Shown here: positions 16,624 through 26,322 of the stretch, one piece after another
Numbering within the stretch: the stretch's first letter is position 1
Layout of the letters: every line of letters starts with the position of its first letter
Assembly (NCBI GenBank): GCA_024234735.1
Contig: JACKNV010000001.1
Coordinates: forward strand, 186,001 to 250,000
DNA length: 64,000 nucleotides
From: Pseudomonadales bacterium
GTDB lineage: Bacteria > Pseudomonadota > Gammaproteobacteria > Pseudomonadales > Halieaceae
Direction of reading: 5' to 3'
The notes under the pieces: model-generated
The model's input: the letters and a program-made list of their open reading frames with translations, nothing else
What the model was told of the DNA's origin: nothing
Databases searched by the model: none
Position numbers and translations under genes: made by a program

Positions 16624-17592
16624 ATGGCCCTGAAGAAAGAGGAACTGCTCGAGGCGTATCGCAGGATGCGCACCATCCGGGAGTTCGAGGAGAACATTCA
16701 CCGCGAGAACACCACCGGTGAGATCCCCGGCTTCCTCCACCTGTACTGCGGGCAGGAGGCCAATGCCGTGGCGGTCTGCATGCAGCTGGATGACACGGAC
16801 TATATCGCCAGTAACCACCGGGGTCACGGTCACTGCCTGGCCAAGGGCGCAGACGTGAAGGGCATGATGCTCGAACTCTACGGCAAGGAAGACGGGCTGT
16901 GCCATGGCCGCGGCGGTTCCATGCATATCGCCGACGTTTCCAGGGGCATCCTGGGCGCCAACGGCATCGTCGGTGCCGGCGCGCCGCTGGCCACCGGCGC
17001 GGCTCTCACCGCCAAGACCCTGGGCACCGGCGGGGTCGCTGTCAGCTTCCAGGGTGACGGTGCCTCCAACGAAGGTTACGTATTCGAGGCGATCAACATG
17101 GCGGTGATGTGGCAGCTGCCAATGATCTTCTACTTCGAGAACAACGGCTACGGCGAATTCACCGGCCACGATTACGTGGTGGGCAGCAAGGATATCGCCG
17201 GCCGGGCGGCCGCCTTCGGCCTGCCGGCGGTCAGGGTTGACGGTACCGACTTCTTCGAGGTGTACGAGGCGTTTGGCGAGGCGCTGAAGCGGGCCCGCGC
17301 CGGCAAGGGGCCCTCGGTGATCGAGGCCCAGGCGGTGCGGTTCTATGGCCACTTCGAGGGCGACCCCCAGGCCTACCGCAGCACGGAGGAACTGGAGAGC
17401 GTTCGCGAGCACAAGGATTGCCTGAAGATCCTGCGGCAGAAGCTGATCAAGGGCAAAAAGGCCACCACCGCGGAGCTGGACACTATCGACCAGGAGGCTG
17501 TCGAGTTGATCAATGCCTGCCGCGAGGCGGCCAAGGCGGCCGCCTTCCCGGACCCCGCCACCCTTATGAACAACACCTACGTGAGCTATTGA
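16624..17592 (+). CDS. acoA: Acetoin/2-oxo acid dehydrogenase E1 alpha subunit (AcoA-like)
   Basis: 322 residues. The thiamine diphosphate motif runs from GDGASNEG (about residue 144) to FYFENN, and the phosphorylation-loop region HCLAKGADVK and GRGGSMHI are conserved. With E1 beta it cleaves acetoin or a related acyloin/diketone, or decarboxylates a 2-oxo acid, passing the acyl group to E2 lipoate. Length and the downstream AcoX gene favour the acetoin dehydrogenase group over pyruvate dehydrogenase. First gene of a five-gene run with 9-25 bp gaps after operator C; AGGAG precedes the ATG. Confidence 0.88.
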   Translation: MALKKEELLEAYRRMRTIREFEENIHRENTTGEIPGFLHLYCGQEANAVAVCMQLDDTDYIASNHRGHGHCLAKGADVKGMMLELYGKEDGLCHGRGGSMHIADVSRGILGANGIVGAGAPLATGAALTAKTLGTGGVAVSFQGDGASNEGYVFEAINMAVMWQLPMIFYFENNGYGEFTGHDYVVGSKDIAGRAAAFGLPAVRVDGTDFFEVYEAFGEALKRARAGKGPSVIEAQAVRFYGHFEGDPQAYRSTEELESVREHKDCLKILRQKLIKGKKATTAELDTIDQEAVELINACREAAKAAAFPDPATLMNNTYVSY

Positions 17593-17605
17593 GGAGGTTA
17601 CCACC

Positions 17606-18661
17606 ATGGCTGAGATGGCAATGAGAGCAGCGATCAATAGCGCACTGGTACAGGAGATGACGCGGGACGACCGGGTGATTCTTATCGGCACCGATATCGC
17701 CGGCGGCCAGATGGGCAGCGGTGGCCAGGAAGATGCTGCCGGGGGCGTACTGGGCATCACCAAAGGCCTGTTGCCGCGCTTCGGCGCCGCCCGGGTTATC
17801 GACACCCCCATCGCGGAAATGGGCTACATGGGGGTGGCCGTGGGCGCCGCCGCCACCGGTCTGCGCCCGGTCGCGGAACTGATGTTCATGGACTTCATCG
17901 GCTGCTGTGGCGACATGCTGCTGAACCAGGCCGCCAAGATCCGCTACATGTTCGGCGGCAAGTCCACCTGCCCGCTGGTGATGCGCACCATGATCGGCGC
18001 CGGCGCCAACGCAGCGGCCCAGCACTCCCAGAGCCTGTACCACTGGATGACAGCGGTTCCCGGACTGAAAGTGGTGGTGCCCTCCAACGCCTACGACGCC
18101 AAGGGCCTGCTGGCCACCGCGATCCGCGACGACGACCCGGTGATCTTCTGTGAACACAAGGCGCTGTACGACCTCCCCTCGGCAAAGGTGGAGGTGCCCG
18201 AGGACGACTATACGATTCCCTTTGGCGAGGCGAACTACGTCACCGAGGGCAGCGATGTCACGGTGGTGGCCCTCGGACTGATGACCCATATTGCCGCCGG
18301 CGTGGCCGCCGCGATGGCCGGGAAGGGCATCTCCGTAGAGGTGATCGACCCGCGCACCACCTCGCCGCTGGACGAGGAGAGCATCCTGGAGAGCGTGGAG
18401 AGCACCGGCCGCCTGGTGGTGGTGGACGAGAGCGCGGCCCGCTGCGGCTTCGGCCACGACGTGGTCGCACTGGTGGCGGACAAGGCGTTTCACTCGCTCA
18501 AGGCCCCCGTCAAGCTGGTGACGCCGCCTCACTGCCCGACGCCGTTCTCGCCGCCCCTGGAGCAGGCCTGGATACCCAGCGGTGAACGGGTTGCCAGGGC
18601 CATCCTGGAAACCCTGGGTTTGGATCGGGCTGCCATCGATGCAGCGCTGGCAGCGGCTTAG
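17606..18661 (+). CDS. acoB: Acetoin/2-oxo acid dehydrogenase E1 beta subunit (AcoB-like)
   Basis: 351 residues, standard E1 beta length. The pyrimidine-binding half begins MAEMAMRAAINSALVQEMTR and includes DTPIAEMGYMGVAVGAAATG. The C-terminal transketolase-like domain includes VIDPRTTSPLDEESIL and DESAARCGFGHDV. It forms the alpha2-beta2 E1 tetramer with the preceding gene. The GAGGAGG box and 13-bp gap indicate co-translation. Substrate preference is not readable from the sequence. Confidence 0.88.
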   Translation: MAEMAMRAAINSALVQEMTRDDRVILIGTDIAGGQMGSGGQEDAAGGVLGITKGLLPRFGAARVIDTPIAEMGYMGVAVGAAATGLRPVAELMFMDFIGCCGDMLLNQAAKIRYMFGGKSTCPLVMRTMIGAGANAAAQHSQSLYHWMTAVPGLKVVVPSNAYDAKGLLATAIRDDDPVIFCEHKALYDLPSAKVEVPEDDYTIPFGEANYVTEGSDVTVVALGLMTHIAAGVAAAMAGKGISVEVIDPRTTSPLDEESILESVESTGRLVVVDESAARCGFGHDVVALVADKAFHSLKAPVKLVTPPHCPTPFSPPLEQAWIPSGERVARAILETLGLDRAAIDAALAAA

Positions 18662-18673
18662 GAGGTCCCAACC

Positions 18674-20233
18674 ATGGCCCGGATACAGGCAATTACGGTT
18701 CCCAAGTGGGGGCTGACCATGACCGAGGGCACGGTCAGTGAGTGGCTGGTCGAGGAGGGCGATACCATCGCCATCGGTGACCCCATCATGGATATGGAGA
18801 CCAGCAAGATCGTGAACGTGGTGGAATCCATCGTCGCCGGCACCCTCCGCCGCAAGCTTGCCCAGCCGGGTGACACGCTGCCGGTGGCCGCGTTGATGGG
18901 CGTGGTGGCCGAGGCGGACGTCGCCGATGCGGAGATCGAAGCGTTCATCGCCGACTACAAGATCGACGACAAGGTCGCGGTTGCACCCGCTGGTGCCGAT
19001 GCGGGCGGGGCGGCACCTGCCGCCGCGCCGGAACCGGCGCCCGCACCCGCGGACCCGGCGCCGGCTGCCGCGGTATCTGCGGCCACCCCGGCCCCCGCCG
19101 CCGAAACGGCCGGGGCGCCTTCGGTACCCGAGGCTTTGAAGGGTGGGGACGACGACAGCGGCGTCCACGCCACGGTGCATGCGCGCAGGCTGGCCGCCGA
19201 ACTGGGGGTGAACCTGAACAACGTCAACGGCAGCGGTCGCAACGGCCGGGTCGGCGTCGCGGATATCGAGCAGGCGATCGTCGCTGCCGGAGGCAGTGTA
19301 GCGGCGAAGGCCCCTCCCCAGCGCATCCCCGAGGTCAACGCGGCACCGGTGGATGACAGCAAGGTACCTGCCACCTCCGTGGCGCGCCGCCTGGCCAGAT
19401 CCCTCGGGGTCAACCTCCACAGCTGTCGCCCTACCGGCCGTCACGGCAAGGTGTGCAGGTACGATGTGGAAGCGGCTCACGCCCTGGCCAGCGGCGCCTC
19501 CGCACCCGCGGCGCCCACCCCCGAGATTGCCGCCGAGACGGCCCCCGCGGTGCAGGCGGTACCCATGAGCGGTATGCGCCGCACCATCGCCAGCCGTCTG
19601 CAGGCCTCCAAGCAGACCATTCCCCACTACCGGGTGAGCATGGACATCAAGCTGGATGCGCTGCTAGCCCTGCGCAAGCAGATCAACGAGGGCGAGCCCG
19701 GGGTCAATGTGTCGGTCAATGACTGCGTGGTGAAGGCGGTGGCCATGGCCCTGGTCAAGTGCCCTGAGGTGAACGTGCAGTACGACGAGGCCACCCGGAG
19801 CATCCAGCGCTTCACCGACGCCGATATCTCGGTGGCGGTGGCCATTGCCGATGGCCTGATCACGCCCATCGTCCGGGCAGCCAACACCAAGACCCTGGGC
19901 CAGATCTCCACCGAGGCGCGCGACCTGGCGACCCGCGCCAGGGCGGGCACGCTCAAGGCGGACGAGTTCCAGGGCGGCAGCTTCAGCATCTCCAACCTGG
20001 GCATGTTTGGCGTCAGGCAGTTCGACGCCATCATCAACCCGCCCCAGGCCGCGATTCTGGCGGTCGCCGGTGGCGAGCAGCGGATGGTGGTCGAGAACGG
20101 CGAGCCGCAGGTGGCAACCGTGATGACCGTGTCCCTCTCCGCGGATCACCGGGTGATCGACGGCGCGGTGGCGGCGCAGTTCCTGCAGGTGCTGAAGCGC
20201 TTTATGGAAACACCCTCCCTGATGCTGGTGTAG
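18674..20233 (+). CDS. acoC: Dihydrolipoyl acyltransferase E2 with two peripheral subunit-binding domains
   Basis: 519 residues. One lipoyl domain (about 3-78) has the lipoylated lysine in METSKI (Lys45). A long Ala/Pro linker follows. Then come two tandem peripheral subunit-binding domains: about 165-206 (HARRLAAELGVNLNNVNGSG) and about 230-271 (VARRLARSLGVNLHSCRPTG). The catalytic acyltransferase domain runs from about 295 to the end with the active-site DHRVIDG near 491. It transfers the acyl group from lipoate to CoA. Most E2 proteins have one subunit-binding domain, so the second, with its two cysteines, is unusual. Confidence 0.9.
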   Translation: MARIQAITVPKWGLTMTEGTVSEWLVEEGDTIAIGDPIMDMETSKIVNVVESIVAGTLRRKLAQPGDTLPVAALMGVVAEADVADAEIEAFIADYKIDDKVAVAPAGADAGGAAPAAAPEPAPAPADPAPAAAVSAATPAPAAETAGAPSVPEALKGGDDDSGVHATVHARRLAAELGVNLNNVNGSGRNGRVGVADIEQAIVAAGGSVAAKAPPQRIPEVNAAPVDDSKVPATSVARRLARSLGVNLHSCRPTGRHGKVCRYDVEAAHALASGASAPAAPTPEIAAETAPAVQAVPMSGMRRTIASRLQASKQTIPHYRVSMDIKLDALLALRKQINEGEPGVNVSVNDCVVKAVAMALVKCPEVNVQYDEATRSIQRFTDADISVAVAIADGLITPIVRAANTKTLGQISTEARDLATRARAGTLKADEFQGGSFSISNLGMFGVRQFDAIINPPQAAILAVAGGEQRMVVENGEPQVATVMTVSLSADHRVIDGAVAAQFLQVLKRFMETPSLMLV

Positions 20234-20242
20234 GGGGAGGGC

Positions 20243-21640
<1,398 letters not shown>

Positions 21641-21665
21641 GCCTCCCTCACAGGAGGGGCTACTT

Positions 21666-22667
21666 GTGAAACCCGTCGGCGTCATCGCCAATCCCGCTTC
21701 TGGACGGGATATTCGCCGCCTGGTCACCAGCGCCGACGCGGCACCCGTCTCCGACAGGATCTCGATCCTGGTGCGCATGGTGCGGGCGCTGGATTCGATC
21801 GGCGTGGAGCAGGTCGCGTTCATGCCAGACCCCTACGGCATCGGCGGCAAGGTGGCCAGGGAACTGGAGGGACAACTCTCAACTACCTCAGTGGAAACCC
21901 TGGCGCTGGAGCGCGCGGAGGCCAATTTCCGGGATTCCGTCCGCTGCGCCCGGATCATGCGCGAGATGGGCTGTGCCCTGATCGTGGTCATGGGCGGGGA
22001 CGGCACCTGCCGGGTGGTGAGCAAGGGCTGTGGCGACACGCCCATCCTGCCGGTGTCCACGGGTACCAATAATGTATTCCCGCAATTCGTGGAGGGTACC
22101 CTGCTGGGCCTCGCGGCAGGGGCGCTGGCGAGCGGGAGCGTGGATGCCGACCTGTGCTGCGAGCGGGTACCGGTGCTGGAACTACACCGCCAGGGAGGCC
22201 CGGTGGAGGACATCGCCCTGGTGGATGTCGCCGTGGTGGCGGCAGACGAGATAGGCTCCCGCGCAGTGTGGCGGGCGGACACGGTCCGCGAGTTGTTCCT
22301 CACCCGCTCGCGGCCCTCACAAATAGGCCTTTCCGCCATAGGCGGCTGGTGGACGGGGACGCCGGCTGCGACGGATTGCGGTCTGTACCTGGAACTCGGC
22401 GCCAGCGGCGAACCGGTGGCCGCGCCCATCGCCCCCGGACTGATCGATACGGTGAGGATAGCGTCGAGCGCGACCCTGGCAGGCGGCGAGTCCCGGCGAA
22501 TCCGGCACGACCAGGGGGTGGTGGCCCTGGATGGCGAACGGGAGATCGTGCTCACCGGCGAGGAGCCCCTCTATGTGCGCTTCCGTCTGGAAGGGCCACG
22601 TGTGGTCAATCTGGAAAACACCCTGGAGCACGCTGCCCGGCGAGGCCTGCTGCGCGGCTCAGGGTGA
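21666..22667 (+). CDS. acoX: AcoX-like ATP-NAD kinase-family protein
   Basis: 333 residues from a GTG with AGGAGG nearby. The N-terminus MKPVGVIANPASGRDIRRLV and the GGDGT motif (about 110-114) with STGTNNVFPQ place it in the NAD kinase/diacylglycerol kinase fold. The AcoX branch of this fold accompanies acetoin dehydrogenase operons; its biochemical role is not settled. Its presence directly after E3 is the best argument that this complex is acetoin-dehydrogenase-like rather than pyruvate or branched-chain type. Confidence 0.8.
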   Translation: MKPVGVIANPASGRDIRRLVTSADAAPVSDRISILVRMVRALDSIGVEQVAFMPDPYGIGGKVARELEGQLSTTSVETLALERAEANFRDSVRCARIMREMGCALIVVMGGDGTCRVVSKGCGDTPILPVSTGTNNVFPQFVEGTLLGLAAGALASGSVDADLCCERVPVLELHRQGGPVEDIALVDVAVVAADEIGSRAVWRADTVRELFLTRSRPSQIGLSAIGGWWTGTPAATDCGLYLELGASGEPVAAPIAPGLIDTVRIASSATLAGGESRRIRHDQGVVALDGEREIVLTGEEPLYVRFRLEGPRVVNLENTLEHAARRGLLRGSG

Positions 22668-23050
22668 CCAGGTGCTTATCCTGACCTCGCGCCGCGGCCG
22701 GCGTTGACCGGTTCGCGCTCCCGCCTGACAGGCGCGCCCGCGGCGGTTTCGGCGCCTCCCTGATCTGGCTATTTTTGTTGTTTTTTTTCGTGTTTTCTCG
22801 ACAGTTAGCCATATTTGGCGACAAGTTATCTGCTTTTTGCCAGCCAGGCATTGCCTCTCGACAACTGTCCCGACGAGCCATTGCGGACCCGCAGGCGCCC
22901 TGAATTCCTGATTCTTTGCAAAGTGGGAGGGATTCGGGCGGCGGTAATACTACCTTTCGCTGCGGCGCTCCGGCATGCGCCCCGATTGCGGGCCTGGCCA
23001 CCGCTGGGGGACCCCGGAGCACCGCCATCAATTATCACAGGAGCAAGACA
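22668..23050. other. Intergenic region between acoX and the SurE-like gene, 383 bp
   Basis: No gene is supported. A 6-bp stem (AGGCGC/GCGCCT, about 22730-22757) is followed at a distance by T-rich DNA (22771-22789), a weak terminator candidate for the aco-like operon. TTTTCTCGACA (22793-22803) and TTTGGCGACA (22814-22823) are inverted-orientation relatives of the TGTC operator half-site, but spaced 20 bp, not 21, so assignment to the same regulator is doubtful. AGGAG for the next gene lies just before 23051. Confidence 0.35.
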
Positions 23051-24118
23051 ATGACACGACCCCTACGCAATCTCGTCGGTGCAGCGGCGGCTGCCGCCTT
23101 TTTGAGCCCCGCGGCATCGGCTTTGAACATCGCCCTCACCAATGACGACGGCTGGCCCACATACGGGATTCACGCCTTGTATAACGCCCTGACCGACGCT
23201 GGCCACAACGTGGTGTTGGCCGCGCCCCTGAGCGGCGAGAGCGGCAGCGGCGCGGCGATCGATTTTGATGCCATTACCCGGGCGCAGTTGGTCATTACCC
23301 AGCGCGGCGAGCCCGGCCAGTTCATCTATTCCGTTGGCAGGGAAGACGGCGGCAGCGCGGAGCCGGCCACCTCCGGCGCCATGGCCACCAGTATTTCCAA
23401 ACAGTTAAACGGAATGGAACCCGACCTGCTGATTGCCGGTATCAACGATGGCGGCAACGTTGGCGCGGCGACTCCCCTGTCCGGTACCGTGGGCGCGACC
23501 ATCGTTTCCATCAGCCGGATTCTCGGCGGCACCTCCATACCCGCGATAGCAATCAGCACGGACGGGCGCTGCGAGTTTGATGACCCGGAGGATTGGAATG
23601 CGGCCACCATTCCCAGTGACATCCCGCCGGCCTGTGAGGAGGTCGCGGGCTTCCTGGTCGACCTGGTCGATCAACTGCAGTCCCTGCCACATTACAAGCG
23701 CGGGAAATCGGGCCTGCTGCCGGACGGACTGGCGCTCAATATCAACTACCCGGCCGGAGAGCCCAGGGGTGCCAGGTTCGCGGTGCAGGGCAGTATCCCC
23801 TACCTGCCGCCGCTTGCTGCCCCGGTTGGCAACCTCGACCCGGTACCCGGCCAGTACGCGGTAGAGGTGGGCTGTATCACTGCCGACTGTACCAGGTTGG
23901 AGGCCGGTCAAAGCGCCATCGGCGGCTGGCTGCTGTACACAGGCGACCCCAATGCGGCCGTGACGGACGTAGGGCAGGCAGACGTCAAGCGATCCGATGT
24001 CACCCTGTATTACGACGGCTATATCACAGTGGTCCCCATCGAGGCAGACTACACAGCCAGCAGCAGTAACTCCAGGTACATCAAGGGCACCCTCAAGCGC
24101 TTCCTGCAGCAGCAGTAG
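23051..24118 (+). CDS. Exported SurE-like 5'/3'-nucleotidase family protein
   Basis: 355 residues from the ATG that has an AGGAG box and opens a signal peptide (MTRPLRNLVGAAAAAAFLSP, cleavage near ASA-L). The mature protein begins LNIALTNDDGW, the SurE metal-binding TNDDG motif, and keeps AAPLSGESGSG (catalytic Ser/Gly loop) and IAGINDGGN (Asn ligand). Classical SurE is cytoplasmic and about 250 residues; this one is secreted and has about 100 extra C-terminal residues with four cysteines in the second half. Phosphomonoesterase activity in the periplasm is inferred. It is monocistronic, ending at a strong hairpin. Confidence 0.82.
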   Translation: MTRPLRNLVGAAAAAAFLSPAASALNIALTNDDGWPTYGIHALYNALTDAGHNVVLAAPLSGESGSGAAIDFDAITRAQLVITQRGEPGQFIYSVGREDGGSAEPATSGAMATSISKQLNGMEPDLLIAGINDGGNVGAATPLSGTVGATIVSISRILGGTSIPAIAISTDGRCEFDDPEDWNAATIPSDIPPACEEVAGFLVDLVDQLQSLPHYKRGKSGLLPDGLALNINYPAGEPRGARFAVQGSIPYLPPLAAPVGNLDPVPGQYAVEVGCITADCTRLEAGQSAIGGWLLYTGDPNAAVTDVGQADVKRSDVTLYYDGYITVVPIEADYTASSSNSRYIKGTLKRFLQQQ

Positions 24119-24172
24119 GCAGCGCGGCAAACCCGGCGCATCGTTCCGTGCCGGGTGGGTTGGTCTTTTTGC

Positions 24173-24216
24173 CGCGGTGGCGGCCCCGGCTCAGTCCGGG
24201 GCCGCCACCGCGTTTT
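24173..24216 (+). terminator. Perfect 17-bp inverted repeat, convergent terminator overlapping a coding end
   Basis: Arms CGCGGTGGCGGCCCCGG (24173-24189) and its exact complement (24196-24212) enclose loop CTCAGT and are followed by TTTT on the + strand. It sits between the convergent SurE-like and AraC genes. The AraC stop codon (24191-24193) lies in the loop and its last codons lie in the right arm. A weaker stem (24131-24137 with 24150-24156) and T5 precede it. Confidence 0.7.
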
Positions 24217-25360
24217 CGCGTTGGTAGAGTTTCGGGGTGCGGCCGGTGACCTTCTTGAAGTGCCGGTAGAAAGCCGACTCCGAGTTGAATCCGGCGTCGA
24301 AGGCAATGGCGGTGATCGGCGCGCTGCCATCTTCCAGCAATTTGCGGGCGTAATCGATCCGATAACCATTGACGAACTCGAAAAAGCTTTGACCCGCGCA
24401 CTGGTTGATGGTCTGGCTGAGATGGTGCTGGGGCATGTCCAGCTGACCAGCCAGATCGGCTATGCGCAGCTTGCTGTCCAGGTAGGGTCTTTGCCGCTGC
24501 ATGAAAGTCTGCAATCCTGCCCAGTACTCGGCCAGCGCCGTGTCACTTAGCGCACTCGTCTCATATTTGACACTCTCCCCGGCGGTGGCCGGCCGTTCCT
24601 TGTCGCCGGTATCCCCACCGGGTTGTTTCGGGCCGGCAACGGGAGCGAAGATGGCTGGTTGCGACATGGCCATGAAGCCGATGAGGTAGTAAACCACCAG
24701 CACGGCAGTCAGCGAATAAAACGACCTCGGCCACAGCTCGAACCCCGGCACCAGGCGCAGCAGGCTGACCAGCAGACCACCCCCGGACAGCAGCAGGCTT
24801 ACCACCACCAGCAAGCGCAGCCAGCGCAGGGTTACCTTGTGCTCGTAGGAAAACTCCGCCGCAACCCGTCTGCGGTGTGTTTGCAGTTCCAGCAGGGCCC
24901 GGGTGAAATACCCGATCTGGGTGAGATACATGAGGTAGCTGGCCAGCGACAGGGCATTGGGTGGCCAGCCTCCGCGCGCCTCTTCCAGCGCCCGCAGGCT
25001 GACGTTGGCGGCGGCGCCGTCGCCCTGCAGGAGTATGCCGACGAAGCCCAGCAATGGCAGCAGGTGAACGAGATGGGCGGGGGTGAGGGAGAACCCGGGT
25101 CGAATCAGCGCGCGCACATATCCCAGTATCAGAGCGGGAGCGAGCAGGTAGGGGGCACCGAGCAGGGTGGCAAGCGGGGTGCCGGGCAACCATTGCTGCC
25201 AGACCGAAACGATCGCCATCAGGTACCCCAGGTTACAGGCCAGGGCCGCCGCCAGCAGGCGGTTGCCCCGGCGCGCGCCGCCCGGGCGCAACAACAGCGC
25301 GGCAACCAGCAGCAGGCCGAACAGGAAACCACCAATAGCCACCAGGGAGAGTGCGGACAA
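24191..25360 (-). CDS. Membrane-anchored AraC-family regulator with seven-helix N-terminus
   Basis: 389 residues from a TTG, the first start after an in-frame stop; the ribosome site is weak. About seven hydrophobic helices fill residues 1-235 (starting MSALSLVAIGGFLFGLLLVA). After a hydrophilic linker comes an AraC DNA-binding domain (about 275-385) with LRIADLAGQLDMPQHHLSQT and ITAIAFDAGFNSESAFYRHF. Proteins of this type are membrane receptors coupled directly to a DNA-binding domain; ligands are generally unknown. It is divergent from the SDR-acyl-CoA dehydrogenase-hydratase genes, which it may control. Its C-terminal codons form part of the convergent terminator. Confidence 0.85.
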   Translation of the reverse strand: MSALSLVAIGGFLFGLLLVAALLLRPGGARRGNRLLAAALACNLGYLMAIVSVWQQWLPGTPLATLLGAPYLLAPALILGYVRALIRPGFSLTPAHLVHLLPLLGFVGILLQGDGAAANVSLRALEEARGGWPPNALSLASYLMYLTQIGYFTRALLELQTHRRRVAAEFSYEHKVTLRWLRLLVVVSLLLSGGGLLVSLLRLVPGFELWPRSFYSLTAVLVVYYLIGFMAMSQPAIFAPVAGPKQPGGDTGDKERPATAGESVKYETSALSDTALAEYWAGLQTFMQRQRPYLDSKLRIADLAGQLDMPQHHLSQTINQCAGQSFFEFVNGYRIDYARKLLEDGSAPITAIAFDAGFNSESAFYRHFKKVTGRTPKLYQRENAVAAPD

Positions 25361-25535
25361 GGTCTAGTGCAGTGTCGGGTAGGGAGTGTTCATTATTGTG
25401 ACCACCAAACTTACCACAACGAGGTGCATATTGCAGAAAGTGTTGGCAATCCGCATTTCCCCGCCCGGACGCAGGCGTTTCCCGCCCTGTCGGCCTGTGC
25501 TAACTTAGCCGCTCGCAACTATTCAGGACTAAAAC

Positions 25536-26297
25536 ATGTCCCAGCTGGAAGGAAAGGTCGCCATCGTCACCGGCGCCGCGCGCGGTCTCGGCCGCGCCTA
25601 TGCGGAGGCCCTGGCGGGGGAGGGGGCGGCGGTACTGGCCTGTGATATCAACGCCTGTGACGACACAGTGGCGGCCATTGTCGAGGCCGGCGGGCGGGCC
25701 GCGGCGGCGCATACCGACGTGGCGGACATGGCCAGTTGCACGGCCATGGCCGAGAGTGCCGTGCAGGTTTTCGGCCGCATCGACATCCTGGTCAATAACG
25801 CCGCGCTCTACGCCGGCCTCAAGGGGGCCCGCTTCGAAAACCTGGAAGAGGCGCAGTGGGACGCGGTGATGAAGATCAACGTCAAGGGCCTGTGGCAGTG
25901 TTGCAAGGCCGTGGTGCAACTGATGCGCCAGGCGGGCGGTGGGTCGATCATCAATATCGCCTCCCTGGCCGCCGTGTTCGGCCTGCCCTACGGCCTGGAT
26001 TACGTCGCCTCCAAGGCGGCGGTTATCGGTATGACTCGCGGTATGGCCCGCGAGCTGGGACAGGATCGCATCCGGGTCAACGCGGTGGCGCCCTCGGCGG
26101 TAATGACCGAGGGCACGGCGGATTTTTTCGGCGAGAAACTGGAGAAGGCCAAAAAGGTGATCGCCGCCGGCCAGGTGCTGCAGCGCAACCTGGAGCCCGC
26201 CGATCTCACCGGCACCATCGTCTACCTCGCCTCGGATAACAGCGCCTTCGTCACCGGCCAGACGCACATGGTCGACGGCGGCTCCTGGTTCCTGTAG
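25536..26297 (+). CDS. SDR-family oxidoreductase
   Basis: 253 residues: TGAARGLG at 13-20, NNAALY, catalytic Ser in INIASLAAV, and YVASKAA (Tyr-x-x-x-Lys). The ending VTGQTHMVDGGSWFL is typical of FabG/3-hydroxyacyl-CoA dehydrogenase-type SDRs. It is the first of three same-strand genes with an acyl-CoA dehydrogenase and a hot-dog hydratase, which suggests a beta-oxidation-like function on an acyl-CoA. Divergent from the membrane AraC regulator across 175 bp. Confidence 0.8.
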   Translation: MSQLEGKVAIVTGAARGLGRAYAEALAGEGAAVLACDINACDDTVAAIVEAGGRAAAAHTDVADMASCTAMAESAVQVFGRIDILVNNAALYAGLKGARFENLEEAQWDAVMKINVKGLWQCCKAVVQLMRQAGGGSIINIASLAAVFGLPYGLDYVASKAAVIGMTRGMARELGQDRIRVNAVAPSAVMTEGTADFFGEKLEKAKKVIAAGQVLQRNLEPADLTGTIVYLASDNSAFVTGQTHMVDGGSWFL

Positions 26298-26322
26298 CCG
26301 CGGCTGCACAGGTAACGCTGCG

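Noticed and set aside
17564..19627. Long minus-strand frame of about 690 codons
   Set aside because: Antisense to E1 beta and E2; low-complexity Gly/Arg/His composition typical of shadow frames.
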